NCBI RefSeq assembly: GCF_003086295.3
Contig: NC_092048.1
Span: forward strand, 65,638,841-65,702,840
Direction: 5' to 3'
DNA length: 64,000 nt
Source: Arachis hypogaea
Lineage: Eukaryota; Streptophyta; Magnoliopsida; Fabales; Fabaceae
Part shown: in pieces, positions 41,673 through 53,340 of the stretch
Layout of the letters: every line of letters starts with the position of its first letter
Position numbering within the stretch: the first letter of the stretch is position 1
Translations under genes and position numbers: made by a program
The notes under the pieces: model-generated
Database searches by the model: none
What the model was told of the DNA's origin: nothing
Seen by the model: only the letters and a program-made list of their open reading frames with translations

Positions 41673-44054
41673 TCACAGATGTGCAGAGCTTTGTTGAGAC
41701 TCTCCAACACCAAACTTAGAGTTTGGATATGGGAGTTCAACACCAAACTTAGAGTTTGGTTGTGGCCTCCCAACACCAAACTTAGAGTTTGACTGTGGGG
41801 GCTCTGGTTGACTCTGCTTTGAGAGAAGCTTTTTCTGCTTCCTCTCCATGGTTGCAGAGGGAGATTCTTGAGTTTTAAACACAAGGGAGTCCTCATTCCA
41901 TTGAAGGACTATTTCACCTCTGTCAACATCAATCACAGCTCTTGCTGTGGCCAGGAAAGGTCTTCCTAGGATGATGGATTCATCCTCTTCCTTTCCAGTA
42001 TCCAGGACTATGAAATCAGTAGGGATGTAAAGGCCTTCAACCTTTACTAACACGTCCTCTACTTGTCCATAAGTCTGTTTTCTTGAACTGTCTGCCATCT
42101 CTAATGAGATTTTAGCAACTTGCACCCCATAGATTCCCAGTTTCTCTATCACAGAGAGGGGCATGAGGTTTATTCCTGAACCAAGGTCACATAGAGCCTT
42201 AAAGATCATGGTGCCTATGGTACAGGATATTATGAACTTTCCAGGATCCTGTCTCTTCTGAGGCAATGTCAGTTGATCCAGATCACTTAGTTCATTGATG
42301 AACAAGGGAGGTTCAACTTCCCAAGTATCAATGCCAAATAATTTGGCATTCAGCTTCATGATTGCACCATGAAACTTGGCAGTTTGCTCTTCAGTAACAT
42401 CCTCATTCTCTTCAGAAGAGGAATACTCATCAGAGCTCATGAAGGGCATAAGGAGGTTCAATGGAATCTCTATGGTCTCTAGATGAGTCTCAGATTCCTT
42501 TGGTTCCTCAGAGGGAAGCTCCTTATTGACCACTGGACGTCCTAGGGGGTCTTCCTCCTTGGGATTCACGTCCTCTCCTCTCCTCACAGGTTCGGCCATG
42601 GCGCTTATGTCAATGGCCTTGCACTCTCCTTTTGGGTTCTCTTCTGTATTGCTTGGGAGAGTACTAGGAGGGATTTCAGTGATCCTTTTACTCAGCTGGC
42701 CCACTTGTGCTTCCAGATTTCTAATGGAAGACCTTGTTTCATTCATGAAACTTACAGTGGCCTTAAATAGATCAGAGACTAGATTTGCTAAATTAGAAGC
42801 ATTTTGTTCAGAGTTCTCTGTCTGTTGCTGAGTTGATGATGGAAAAGGCTTGCTATTGCTAAACCTATTTCTTCCACCATTATTAAAGCCTTGTTGGGGC
42901 TTTTGATCCTTCCATGAGAAATTTGGATGATTTCTCCATGTTGAGTTATAGGTGTTTCCATAAGGTTCACCTAAGTAATTTACCTCTGTTATTGCAGGGT
43001 TCTCAGGATCATAAGCTTCTTCTTCAGGAGAAGCCTCTTGAGTACTGTTGGATGCAGCTTGCATTCCATGCAGACTCTGAGAGATCATATTGACTTGCTG
43101 AGTCAATATTTTATTCTGAGCCAATATGGCATTCAGAGTATCAACTTCAAGAACTCCCTTCTTCATAGGCGTCCCATTGTTCACAGGATTTCTTTCAGAA
43201 GTGTACATGAACTGGTTGTTAGCAACCATGTCAATGAGTTCTTGAGCTTCTGCAGGCATTTTCTTTAGGTGAATGGATCCACCTACAGAAGTGTCCAGTG
43301 ACATCTTTGATAGCTCAGATAAACCATCATAGAATATATCCAGGATAGTCCATTCTGAAAGCATGTCAGAAGGACACTTTTTGGTCATCTGTTTGTATCT
43401 TTCCCAAGCTTCATAGAGGGATTCACCTTCTTTCTGTCTGAAGGTTTGAACATCAGCTCTAAGCTTGCTCAGCTTTTGAGGAGGAAAGTACTTGGCTAAG
43501 AAAGCCGTGACCAGCTTATCCCAAGAGTTCAGGCTGTCTTTGGGTTGAGAATCCAACCATAATCTAGCTCTGTCTCTTACAGCAAAAGGGAAAAGCATGA
43601 GCATGTAGACTTCAGGGTCTACTCCATTAGTCTTAACAGTATCACATATCTGCAAGAATTCAGTCAAGAACTGAAAAGGATCTTCAGATGGAAGTCCATG
43701 AAACTTGCGGTTCTGCTGCATCAGAGAAACTAATTGAGGTTTCAGCTCAAAATTGTTTGCTCCAATGGCAGGAATGGAGATGCTTCTTCCATGTAAATTG
43801 GAATTTGGTGCAGTAAAGTCACCAAGCATCTTCCTTACATTATTATTATTTTCGACTGCCATCTCCTTTTCCTGTTCGAAAATTTCTGAAAGGTTTTCTC
43901 TGGATTGTTGTAATTTAGCTTCTCTTAGTTTTCTCTTCAGAGTCCTTTCAGGTTCTGGATCTGCTTCCACAAGAATGTTCTTATCCTTGCTCCTGCTCAT
44001 ATGACAAAGAAGAGGGCACAGAAAAATAATAATAATAGAGATTCTCTTTACCAC
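41673..44054 (-). CDS. Intact gag-protease ORF of element C
   Basis: 793 codons without a stop. The true start may be the second Met (MSRSKDK, about 44000), because the first 18 residues are hydrophobic and not conserved in B. The capsid domain (about residues 100-270) shows WLDSQPKDSLNSWDKLVTAFLAKYFPPQ and ESLYEAWERYKQMTKKCP. A Q/N-rich spacer follows, then an acidic region (SSDEYSSSEENEDVTEE). The protease is near residues 610-720 with CDLGSGINLMPLS and IILGRPFLATARAVIDV. The catalytic triad reads DLG, as in B. The C-terminus repeats NSKFGV three times. No zinc knuckle and no RT follow. The product could assemble particles and cut itself, but needs Pol from elsewhere. Confidence 0.9.
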   Translation of the reverse strand: MVKRISIIIIFLCPLLCHMSRSKDKNILVEADPEPERTLKRKLREAKLQQSRENLSEIFEQEKEMAVENNNNVRKMLGDFTAPNSNLHGRSISIPAIGANNFELKPQLVSLMQQNRKFHGLPSEDPFQFLTEFLQICDTVKTNGVDPEVYMLMLFPFAVRDRARLWLDSQPKDSLNSWDKLVTAFLAKYFPPQKLSKLRADVQTFRQKEGESLYEAWERYKQMTKKCPSDMLSEWTILDIFYDGLSELSKMSLDTSVGGSIHLKKMPAEAQELIDMVANNQFMYTSERNPVNNGTPMKKGVLEVDTLNAILAQNKILTQQVNMISQSLHGMQAASNSTQEASPEEEAYDPENPAITEVNYLGEPYGNTYNSTWRNHPNFSWKDQKPQQGFNNGGRNRFSNSKPFPSSTQQQTENSEQNASNLANLVSDLFKATVSFMNETRSSIRNLEAQVGQLSKRITEIPPSTLPSNTEENPKGECKAIDISAMAEPVRRGEDVNPKEEDPLGRPVVNKELPSEEPKESETHLETIEIPLNLLMPFMSSDEYSSSEENEDVTEEQTAKFHGAIMKLNAKLFGIDTWEVEPPLFINELSDLDQLTLPQKRQDPGKFIISCTIGTMIFKALCDLGSGINLMPLSVIEKLGIYGVQVAKISLEMADSSRKQTYGQVEDVLVKVEGLYIPTDFIVLDTGKEEDESIILGRPFLATARAVIDVDRGEIVLQWNEDSLVFKTQESPSATMERKQKKLLSKQSQPEPPQSNSKFGVGRPQPNSKFGVELPYPNSKFGVGESQQSSAHL

Positions 44055-45885
44055 AGTATAGAGGTTCCCTTATGTGAGTGGAAAAAAAAGAGGAAGAAAT
44101 TCGAACACAGATAGAAGAGGGGGTTCGAATTTGGTGATGATGTGAGGGAGAGATGTTAGTAGATAAATAATTAAATAGAATAAGATGAGAGAGAAGGAAG
44201 GAATTTTCGAAAATTTTTGAAAAGGAGTTATTGATTTTTGAAAATGGTTTTTGAAAATTGTTATTTTTTTTTTTTGAAAAATTTTTTTGAAATTAAAAAT
44301 AAAAAATAAAAATAATTAGTTAATTAGAAAGAAATTTTTGAAAAAGAGGGAAGATATTTTCGAAAATGAGAGAGAGAGAGTTAGTTAGGTGGTTTTGAAA
44401 AAGTTAAGAAACAAACAAAAAGTTAGTTAGTTAGTTGAAACAAATTTTGAAAAGATAAGAAGTTAGGAAGTTAGAAAAGATATTTGAAAAGATATTTTTG
44501 AAAAAGATAAGATAAGAAGATATTTTTGAAAAGATATGATAAAATTAGTTTTGAAAAAGATTTGATTTTTAAAATCACAATTAATGACTTGATTCATAAG
44601 AAATCACAAGATATGATTCTAGAACTTAAAGTTTGAATCTTTCTTAACAAGTAAGTAACAAACTTGAAATTTTTGAATCAAAACATTAATTGATTATGTT
44701 ATTTTCGAAAATTTGGTATAAAAATAAGAAAAAAATTTTTGAAAAATATTTTTGGAATTTTCGAAAATAACTAAGAATTTTTGAAAAAGATTTGATTTTT
44801 GAAAAAGATTTTGAGCAAGATAAGATTTTCAAATTGAAAATTTGATTTGACTCATAAGAAACAACTTGATTTTAAAATTTTTTTGAAAAGGTCAACTCAA
44901 ATTTTCGAATTTGATGAGAGAAAAATGGAAAGATATTTTTTTTATTTTTGAATTTTTATGATGAGAGAGAAAAACACTAAAAAGATGCAATGCATGAAAT
45001 TTTTAGATCAAAACATGTGATGCATGCAAGAATGCTATGAATGTCAAGATGAACACCAAGAACACTTTGAATGTCAAGATGAACATCATAGATACAATTT
45101 TGAAAAATTTTTAATGCAAAGAAAACATGCAAGACACCAAACTTAGAATTCTTTAATGCTTAGACACTAAGAATTCAAGAATGCATATGAAAAACAATAA
45201 AAGACACAAAACAAAAAATCATCAAGATCAAACAAGGAGACTTACCAAGAACAACTTGAAGATCATGAAGAACACTATGAATGCATGAAATTTTCGAAAA
45301 ATGCAAGATGCACATGCAAATGACACCAAACTTATAACATGACTCAAGACTCAAACAAGAAACAGAAAAATATTTTTGATTTTTATGATTTTCTAATTTT
45401 TTTTGGATTTTTTTGAAAATTAATTGAAAAAGAAAAAATAAGGATTCCAAAATTTTTAACATGAATTCCAGGAATCTTGCATTCTTAGTCTAAAGCTTTA
45501 GTCCAGGAATTAGACATGGATCACTAGCCAGCCAAGCTTTCAATGAAAGCTCCGGTCCAAAACACTAGACATGGCCAATGGCCAGCCAAGCTTCAGCATG
45601 TAATTCAGACATGACATGCCTGACATACCCTACAGTCGTGTAACAACTGATGGTTGGAAGCCTCAGTCCAAAAGAATTTAGACATGGCTTTACAGCCAGG
45701 CAGGCTTCACATGCTTCATGAAACACTAGAATTCATTCTTTAAAAATTTTGAAAATTTTTTTTTTTTTCAAAAACAGGTGAGAAAATTTTGAAATATTTT
45801 TTAAAAAATTTTAAAAAAGAAAACAAAAAGAAAATTACCTAATCTGAGCAACAAGATGAACCGTCAGTTGTCCAAACTCGAACAA
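44055..45885 (-). other. Leader of element C
   Basis: About 1.83 kb without a supported gene. From 44080 to 44990 the minus strand is almost free of G (TTTTCAAAAATC-type words). A TAAGTTTGGTGT box with an upstream inverted repeat GAATTCTT/AAGAATTC lies at 45133-45176, and a second box near 45325. The frame at 45175-45462 has no domain. Confidence 0.55.
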
Positions 45886-45903
45886 TCCCCGGCAACGGCG
45901 CCA
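45886..45903 (-). other. Primer-binding site of C
   Basis: A perfect 18-nt tRNA-Asp-type site on the minus strand, six bases from the LTR end at 45910. Confidence 0.88.
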
Positions 45904-45909
45904 AAAACT

Positions 45910-47666
45910 TGGTGCACGAAATTGTGATGTCCAGGCTCAAACAATCCCCGGCAACGTGAGCAACTTGGTGCTCTGATCTCAATACATAATTGTCACAACT
46001 TCGATACAACTAACCAGCAAGTGCACTGGGTCGTCCAAGTAATACCTTACGTGAGTAAGGGTCGAATCCCACTGATATTGTTGGTATGAAGCAAGCTATG
46101 GTCACCTTGCAAATCTCAGTCAGGCGGATATAAAATAATCATGGAGTTTTCGAATAATAAATAATAGAATAGGGATAGAGATACTTATGTAAATCATTGG
46201 TAGGAATTTCAGATAAGCGAATGGAGATGCTTTTCGTTCCTCTGAACCTCTACTTTCCTACTATCTTCATCCAATCAGTCTCACTCCTTTCCATGGCTGG
46301 CTTTATGTGATACATCACCACTGTCAATGGCTACTTTCGGTCATCTCTCGGGAAAATGATCCAATGCCCTGTCACGGCACGGCTAATCGTCTGGAGGCAT
46401 CACCCTTGCCAATGGCTTCATCTTATCCTCTCAGTGAATAATATGCTCACGCACCCTATCACGGCACGGCTATTCATCTGTCGGTTCTCGATCATGCTGG
46501 AATAGGATTTACTATCCTTTTGCGTCTGTCACTAACGCCCTGCAATCGCGAGTTTGGAGCTCGTCACAGTCATTCATTCATCGAATCCTACTCGGAATAC
46601 CACAGACAAGGTTTAGACTTTCCGGATTCTCTTGAATGCCGCCATCATTCTAGCTTACGCCACGAAGATTCTGGTTAAGAGATCTAAGAGATATTTATTC
46701 TAGCTTATTTCATGTAGAACGGAAGTGTTTGTCAGGCACGCGTTCATAAGGGAGAAGGATGATGAGCGTCACACAAAATCATCACCTTCATCACGTTCTT
46801 GGGTGCGAATGGATATCTTAGAAGCGAAATAAGAAGAATTGAATAGAAAACAGTAGTACTTTGCATTAATCTTTGAGGAACAGCAGAGCTCCACACCTTA
46901 ATCTATGGAGTGTAGAAACTCTACCGTATGAAAATACATAAGTGATGGTCCAGGCATGGACGAGATGGCCAGCCCCCTAAACGAGATCAATAGTCTCCTA
47001 AGATGAACAATGGAATAAAACTGAGACCAAAGATGCCTAATACAATAGTAAAAGGTCCTATTTATAATAAACTAGTCACTAGGGTTTACATGAGTAAGTA
47101 ATTGATGCATAAATCCACTTCCGGGGCCCACTTGGTGTGTGTTTGGGCTGAGCTTAAGTGTTGCACGTGCAGAGGCCATTTTTGGAGTTGAACGCCAGTT
47201 TCTGTGCCAGTTTGGGCGTTCAACTCTGGTTTTGGATCCTTTTCTGGCGCTGGACGCCAGATTTGGGCAGAAGGCTGGCATTGAACGCCTGTTTACGTCG
47301 TCTATTCTTGGCCAAAGTATGGACTATTATATATTGCTGGAAAGCCCTGGATGTCTACTTTCCAACGAAATTGGAAGCTCTCCATGTCGAGTTCTGTAGC
47401 TCTAGAAAATCCACTTTGAGTGCAGGGAGGTCAGAATCCAACAGCATCAGCAGTCCTTCTTCAACCTCTGAATCTGATTTTTGCTCAAGTCTCTCAATTT
47501 CATCCAGAAAATACCTGAAATCACAGAAAAACACACAAACTCATAGTAAAGTCCAGAAATGTGAATTTAACATAAAAACTAATGAAAACATCCCTAAAAG
47601 TAACTAGATCCTACTAAAAACATACTAAAAACAATGCCAAAAAGTGTATAAATTATCCGCTTATCA
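45910..47666 (-). repeat. 5' LTR of C
   Basis: 1757 bp. Palindromes at 47180-47300; TATA box at 47058-47066; U5 hairpin CCTTAC/GTAAGG at 46045-46060; captured primer-binding-site-like block at 45937-45962. Confidence 0.95.
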
Positions 47667-48059
47667 CGTGCGTGTCGCTAGAGAGCATAGCGTTCTTCTA
47701 AATAGAGCGTGGCACCAATGTTCATGTTGCAGGGGAATGTAGCGTTCTCCAAATGAGCGCTATGTTCTTCTGCCCTACCTCTTTCTTTCTATGCTTCTTC
47801 TTTTCATCTCTTCACCTACCATCAATCATACATGCAATCAAAGTCTCACCAAAATCATAAGGTTTTGCATCATTTCATAATAATCAAATAAATCTTGCAT
47901 AAATCTCATGATAATGCAGAAAATCAACAATGTTTGATTGAATTAAGATAAACATGAAATTTCAATCCAACTACTTACTTATTGTGCAAGAAATGCATGA
48001 AACCTAATGAAAACAAGTAAAATTCGCTAGTAAAACTAGCCTAAAATGACTTGTCATCA
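47667..48059 (-). repeat. 5' LTR of B, U3 start piece
   Basis: It resumes after C's duplicated CGTGC. It contains GAGCATAGCGTTCTTC-like palindromes near 47683-47775 and ends at TGATGACAAGTC (minus-strand LTR start). Confidence 0.8.
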
Positions 48060-48855
48060 GGCTCGACTTGTGGGTCTTTTATGAACAATTTATGGTAATT
48101 TTTTTTATACTGAGTTGCCATTTGGACTTTATAACACTTTGCTTCTACTTTATTGTCTTCTATCATATCTTCTATAATTTTTGCATAATTTATTATATGA
48201 CATGCTTGCATTTGAAGTTGAGATTTCAAAAGTCGTTTTTGGAGACAAGTTGCCTTTGCTATACAACTTGTTTTACCTAGAATTTGTGCTTGTTTGTTTT
48301 TGTGTGATTTTGTTGCTTTTGCAAGACTTTTTCCTAATAACTCTATGATTTCGAGCTATTTTAGAGGTCAAGGAGGCCTTGCTTCAATTTTATAGTAAAT
48401 TCTATGTGCTCCGACCATGTGAGGTCGATGCCTTTCATTGCTATTAGATTCCTTAAAGTTATTTTGGGCCCTCCTTTCAACTCATTTGGTCGAGCTGCTC
48501 TGGGAGGTCAGATAACTTGTTTTCATGTTTGCTGTGTCGACCTAGTGAGATCGGATATTTATCTCTTGGGAAAGCATTCTTACAAATCTCCCTCTTTTAC
48601 AATTTGTTTCAAATTGTTGTGAGGTCCGGTTTAGATTCGTTTTTGCCTCTTCTTCGTGTTAATTATGATCACACCACCATTAAAAGGTCGGTCATGTTTT
48701 AATTCAAGTTACTTTTGCGATTCGTTTTAGGCTTGTCTCTTTTACCGCCTCATTTTTGTACAAGTGGTTTAATGAGGTCGGACCACGATCTGCTTATATA
48801 ACTTCTTACACCAATTTGAACCTCGTCGCTTTATATTGCCGACCATTGAGGCTGG
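48060..48855. other. Unassigned sequence, probably old element
   Basis: Words such as AGGTCGG and GAGGTCGGACC resemble the 3' region of element A, but I cannot align it. Frames 48041-48229 (minus) and 48404-48702 (plus) are short, and I recognise no domain in either. It lies between B's LTR end and F. Confidence 0.35.
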
Positions 48856-50537
48856 TGGTGTACGGAATCGTGATCACACTTTTCACAACTCCGCACAACT
48901 AACCAGCAAGTGCACTGGGTCGTCCAAGTAATACCTTACGTGAGTAAGGGTCGATCCCACGGAGATTGTCGGCTTGAAGCAAGCTATGGTTATCTTGTAA
49001 ATCTTAGTCAGGAGATTAGTGATCAAAATGATTTCATTTATGAAAAGTAAATAACATGAAATAAATTTTACTTGTGATTCAGTAATGAGGAACAGGTTGA
49101 GGTTCCGGAGATGCTCTGTCGTCTGAATCTCTGCTTTCCTACTGTCTTCTTCTCCAAACAGGCATGGCTTCCTTCAATGGCAAGCTGTATATTGGTGGAT
49201 CACCATTGTCAATAGCTACCATCCGTCCTCTCGGATGAAAAATACTACCTACGGTTTCTGTACGGCTAATCATCTGTCGGTTCTCACTAGTGTCGGAATA
49301 GGATCTCTCTATCCTTTTGCACACTGTCACTGGGCCCAACATTCGTGAGTTTGAAGCTCGTCACAGTCATCCCTTCTCGGATCCTACTCAGAATATCACA
49401 GACAAGGTTTAGACTTTCCGGATTCCAGGAATGTTGCCAATTGGTTCTAGCCTCTTCCACGAAGGTTCTAATCCCACGAACTCGGTCCGTGGATTAGAGA
49501 CCCAAGAGATCCACACTCAAGCTGTCGCCCAGTGACTACGTTGAGCTCAGGTAGAACGGGAGTGGTTGTCAAGCACGCGTTCATAGATTTGAGAATGATG
49601 ATGAGTGTCACGGATCATCATATTCTCTACATTGAAGTACGAGTGAGTATCTTAGAACAGAATCAAGCGTGATTGAATAGAAAACAATAGTAATTGCATT
49701 AATCCGTTGAGACACAGCAGAGTTCCTCACCCCCACCTATGGGGTTTAGAGACTCATGCCGTAGAAAATACAATATGAGAAGTAAAATATCACGAGTTAC
49801 AAAATGAATCTCTAAAAGTAATTTTTATACTAAACTAGTAACTTAGGTTTACAGAAAATGAGTAACTAGGTGTAGATAGTGCAGAATTCCACTTTCGGGG
49901 CCTACTTGGTGAGTGTTTGGGCTGAGCTTTCAAGCTTCCACGTGCATATGCATCAAATTGGAGTTAAACGCCATCCTGGGTGCCAAAATGGGCGTTTAAC
50001 GCCCAGAAGTGTGCCAGTTCTAGCGTTTTACGCCAGAAAAGGGTCTCTGGCTGGCGTTTAACGCCAGTTTGGGCCATCAAATCTCGGGCAAAGTATGGAC
50101 TATTATATATTTCTGGAAAGCCCAAGATGTCTACTGTCCAACGCAATTAAAAAAGCACCAAATTGGGCTTCTGTAGCTCCAGAAAATCCACTTCGATTGC
50201 AGGAGGGTCAGAGTCTAACAGCATCTGCAGTCCTTTCTCAACCTCTGAATCAGATTTTTGCTCATGTCCTTCAATTTCAGCCAGAAAATTCCTGAAATCA
50301 CAGAAAAATATACAAACTCATAATAAAGTCCAGAAATGTGATTTTTGCATAAAAACTAATAAAAATATAATAAAAAGTAACTAAAACAAACTAAAAACTA
50401 TGTAAAAACAATGTCAAAATGGTATAAATTATCCACTCATGACAACACGAAACTTAAACTGTTACTTGTCCTCAAGCAACTAGATAAATAAAGTAGGATA
50501 AAAAGAAAAGAATGATGCAATAACATCTCAGAGTCTT
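48856..50537 (-). mobile_element. Element F: 3' LTR and 3' end (partial)
   Basis: LTR 48856-50442 (1587 bp) of the C/D family, with a changed terminus TCATGAGTGG. A 95-bp internal 3' end with a hairpin-PPT (50461-50480) follows. G then interrupts it. Palindromes at 49960-50070. The left flank is GCTGG (48851-48855). Confidence 0.75.
50443..50480 (-). promoter_or_regulatory. Hairpin and PPT of F
   Basis: Minus strand: stem GTTGCTTG, loop AGGA, CAAGTAAC (50480-50461), with a G-U wobble at pair 4, then AGTTTAAGTTTCGTGTTG. Confidence 0.6.
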
Positions 50538-52221
50538 TGGTGCACGAAATTGTGACTCACAGTTTTCACAACTCCGCACAACTAACCAGCAAGTGCATTG
50601 GGTCGTCCAAGTAATACCTTACGTGAGTAAGGGTTTATCCCACGGAGATTGTTGGCTTGAAGTAAGCTATGGTCATCCTGTAAATCTTAGTCAGGCGGAT
50701 TCAAATGGTTATGAGGTTTTGATAATTAAAAGATAAACAAAACATAAAATAAAATAAGATAGAGATACTTATGTAATTCATTGGTAGGAATTTTAGATAA
50801 ACGTTTAGAGATGCTTTGTTGCTTCTGAACCCTGCTTTCCTACTGTCTTCTTCCAATCATGCGTGCTCCCTTCCATGGCAAGATGTATGATCCACTCGGA
50901 TGAAAAATACCAGGTACGATCTCTGCACGGCTAATCAACTGTCGGATTTCTCGTCTCGGATGAAAAATACCAGGTACAGCTACCGCACGGCTAATCATCT
51001 GTCAGTTCTCACTAGCGTCAAAATAGGATCTCTCTATCCTTATGCACACTGTCACTGCGCCCAACATTTACAAGTTTGAAGCTCGTCACAGTCATCCCTT
51101 CCCAGATCCTACTCGGAATACCACAGACAAGGTTTAGACTTTCCGGATCTCAGGAATGCTGCCATTTGGTTCTAGTCTATACCATGAAGGTTCTAATCTC
51201 ACGGACTCGGTCTGTGTATTAGAGACCCAAGGGAATATACTCCGGCTGTCATCCAATGACTACATTGAACATCATGTAGACCGCTTGTGGTTGTCAGGCA
51301 CGCGGATCTTGGCTAAGCGAGTAACGAAGATAGTGGGTGATTGTCACGGGTCACCCCTTCATTCTGACTTAACTTAATTAAGTACGAGAGTATATCTTGG
51401 AGAAGAGGTAAGCGAGAATTGAAAGAGAAACAATAGTACTTGCATTAATTCATGAAGAACAGCAGAGCTCCGCACCTTAATCTATGATGTGTAGAAACTC
51501 CACCGTAGAAAATACATAAGAGAAAAAGGTCTAGGCATGGCCGTGAGGCCAGCCTCCCAACATGAACAATGGCATAAGCTAGATTAAAAGATACAAATAC
51601 AATAGTAAAAAGTGCTTTTTATACTAAACTAGTAACTTAGGTTTACAGAAAATGAGTAACTAAGTGCAGATAGTGTAGAAATCCACTTCCAGGGCCCACT
51701 TGGTGTGTGCTTGGGCTGAGCATTGAAGCTTTCACATGCATAGGCCATTCTTAGAGTTAAACGTCAGCTTGGGTGCTAGTTTGGGCGTTTAACTCCAGTT
51801 CTGGCGTTGTACTCCAGAAAAGGGTCTTTGATGGGCGTTTGAACACCAGTTTGGGCCATCAAATCTCGAGAAAAGTATGAACTATTATATATTTCTGGAA
51901 AGCCCAAGATGTCTACTTTCCAACTCAATTGAGAGTGCGCCAATTGGGCTTCTGTAGCTCCAGAAAATCCACTTCGAGTGCAGGAGGGTCAAAATCCAAC
52001 AGCATCTGCAGTCCTTTCTCAGCCTCTGAATCAGATTTTTGCTCAGGTCCCTCATTTCAACCAGAAAATACCTGAAATCATAGAAAAACACACAAACTAA
52101 TAGTATCTAGAAATGTGATTTTTGCATAAAAACTAATAAAAATATAATAAAAAGTAGCCAAAATATACTAAAAACTATATAAAAAATAATGCCAAAAAGG
52201 GTATAAATTATCCGCTCATCA
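50538..52221 (-). repeat. 3' LTR of G
   Basis: C/D-type LTR. GGCGTTTAACTCC-like palindromes at 51755-51860; U5 hairpin CCTTAC/GTAAGG near 50617-50632. Confidence 0.85.
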
Positions 52222-52259
52222 CAACACCAAACTTAAATTGTTGCTTGTCCCCAAGAAAC

Positions 52260-53340
52260 TAAAAACAAAATAGGATAAAAAAGAAGGGAATATACAATAA
52301 ATATCAAAAATATCAGTGAAGCTTAGCTCCAATTAGATGAGCGGGACTAGTAGCTTTTTTCTTCTGAACAGTTTTGGCATCTCACTTTATCCCTTGAGGT
52401 TCAGAATGATTGGCATCCATAGGAACTCAGAATTCAGATAGTGTTATTGATTCTTCTAGTTCAGTATGTTGATTCTTGAACACAGCTACTTCATGAGTCT
52501 TGGCCGTGACCCTAAGCATTTTGTTTTCCAGTATTACCACTGGATACATAAATGCCACAGACACATAATTGGGTGAACTTTTTTAGATTGTGACTCAGCT
52601 TTGCTAGAGTCCCCAATTAGAGGTGCCCAGAACTCTTAAGCACACTCTTTTTGCTTTGGACCACGACTTTAACCGCTCAGTCTCAAGCTTTTCACTTGAC
52701 ACCTTCACGCCACAAGCACATGGTTAGGGACAGCTTGATTTAGCCGCTTAGGCCAGGATTTTATTCCTTTGGGCCCTCCTATCCATTAATGCTCAAAGGC
52801 TTGGATCCTTTTTACCCTTGCCTTTTGGCTTAAAGGGTTATTAGATTTTTTTGCTTTCTTTTTTCTTTTTTTTATTTCCTTTTCTTTATTTTTTTTTGCC
52901 ATTTTTTTTCGCAAGCTTTGTGTATTTCACTGCTTTTTCTTGCTTCAAGAATCAATTTTATGATTTTTCAGATTATCAATAACATTTCTCTTTTTTCATT
53001 ATTCTTTCCAGAGCCAATAATTTTAACATTCATAAACTTCACTATAAAAAATATGCACTGTTCAAGCATTCATTCAGAATACAAAAAGTATTGCCACCAC
53101 ATGAAAATAATTAAACTGTTTTCAAGATAGAATTCAAAATTCATGCACTTCTTTTTCTTTTTCAGAAAACATTTTTTATTTAAGAAAGGTAAGGATTCAT
53201 GGAGTCATTCGTAGCTTTAAGACATATACACTAGACATTAATGATCATGTAATAAAGACAAAAACATAGACAAAACATAAAGCATAGAAATCGAAAAAAA
53301 TAGAAAAATAAAAACAAGGAAATTAAAGAACGGGTCCACC
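52260..53340 (-). other. 3' non-coding stretch of G
   Basis: Homologous to 38479-39561 of C, including the purine tract (52848-52912 on the minus strand). No gene. Confidence 0.55.

Larger units (their letters stand above)
36683..47666 (-). mobile_element. Element C: complete gypsy-like element with gag-protease and env-position ORF but no pol
   Basis: LTRs 36683-38439 and 45910-47666 are both 1757 bp and differ at about 33 sites. They are flanked by perfect CGTGC copies (36678-36682 and 47667-47671). Internal order on the minus strand: primer-binding site, 1.85-kb leader, gag-protease (44054-41673), post-stop hairpins, palindrome array, tandem repeat, TATA box, ORF2 (40712-39562), 3' stretch, hairpin-PPT. 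The 960 bp between gag and ORF2 has no RT, RNase H or integrase. It resembles the non-autonomous partner of a FIDEL-type element as I remember it (tentative). Confidence 0.95.
2552..48059 (-). mobile_element. Element B: old, pol-less gypsy-like element hosting A, C, E and a solo LTR
   Basis: Visible parts on the minus strand: 5' LTR in three pieces (48059-47667, 36682-35116, 29626-29400), primer-binding site, gag-protease, tail, post-stop hairpins and a 3' non-coding region down to about 3411. Removing insertions and duplicated sites, the LTR is about 2.18 kb. The 3' LTR is not seen. The right flank after 48059 is GGCTC. The left limit is uncertain because an opposite-oriented LTR fragment lies at 2552-3410. 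Confidence 0.7.

Noticed and set aside
42526..44004. Plus-strand ORFs inside C's gag region
   Set aside because: Shadows of the intact minus-strand gag-protease ORF.
45886..45903. tRNA-Asp-like sequence
   Set aside because: Only the last 18 nt of the tRNA complement are present, next to an LTR; it is a primer-binding site, not a tRNA gene.
48041..48702. Short ORFs on both strands between B and F
   Set aside because: No domain; two strands are equally open; more likely decayed element sequence than a host gene.
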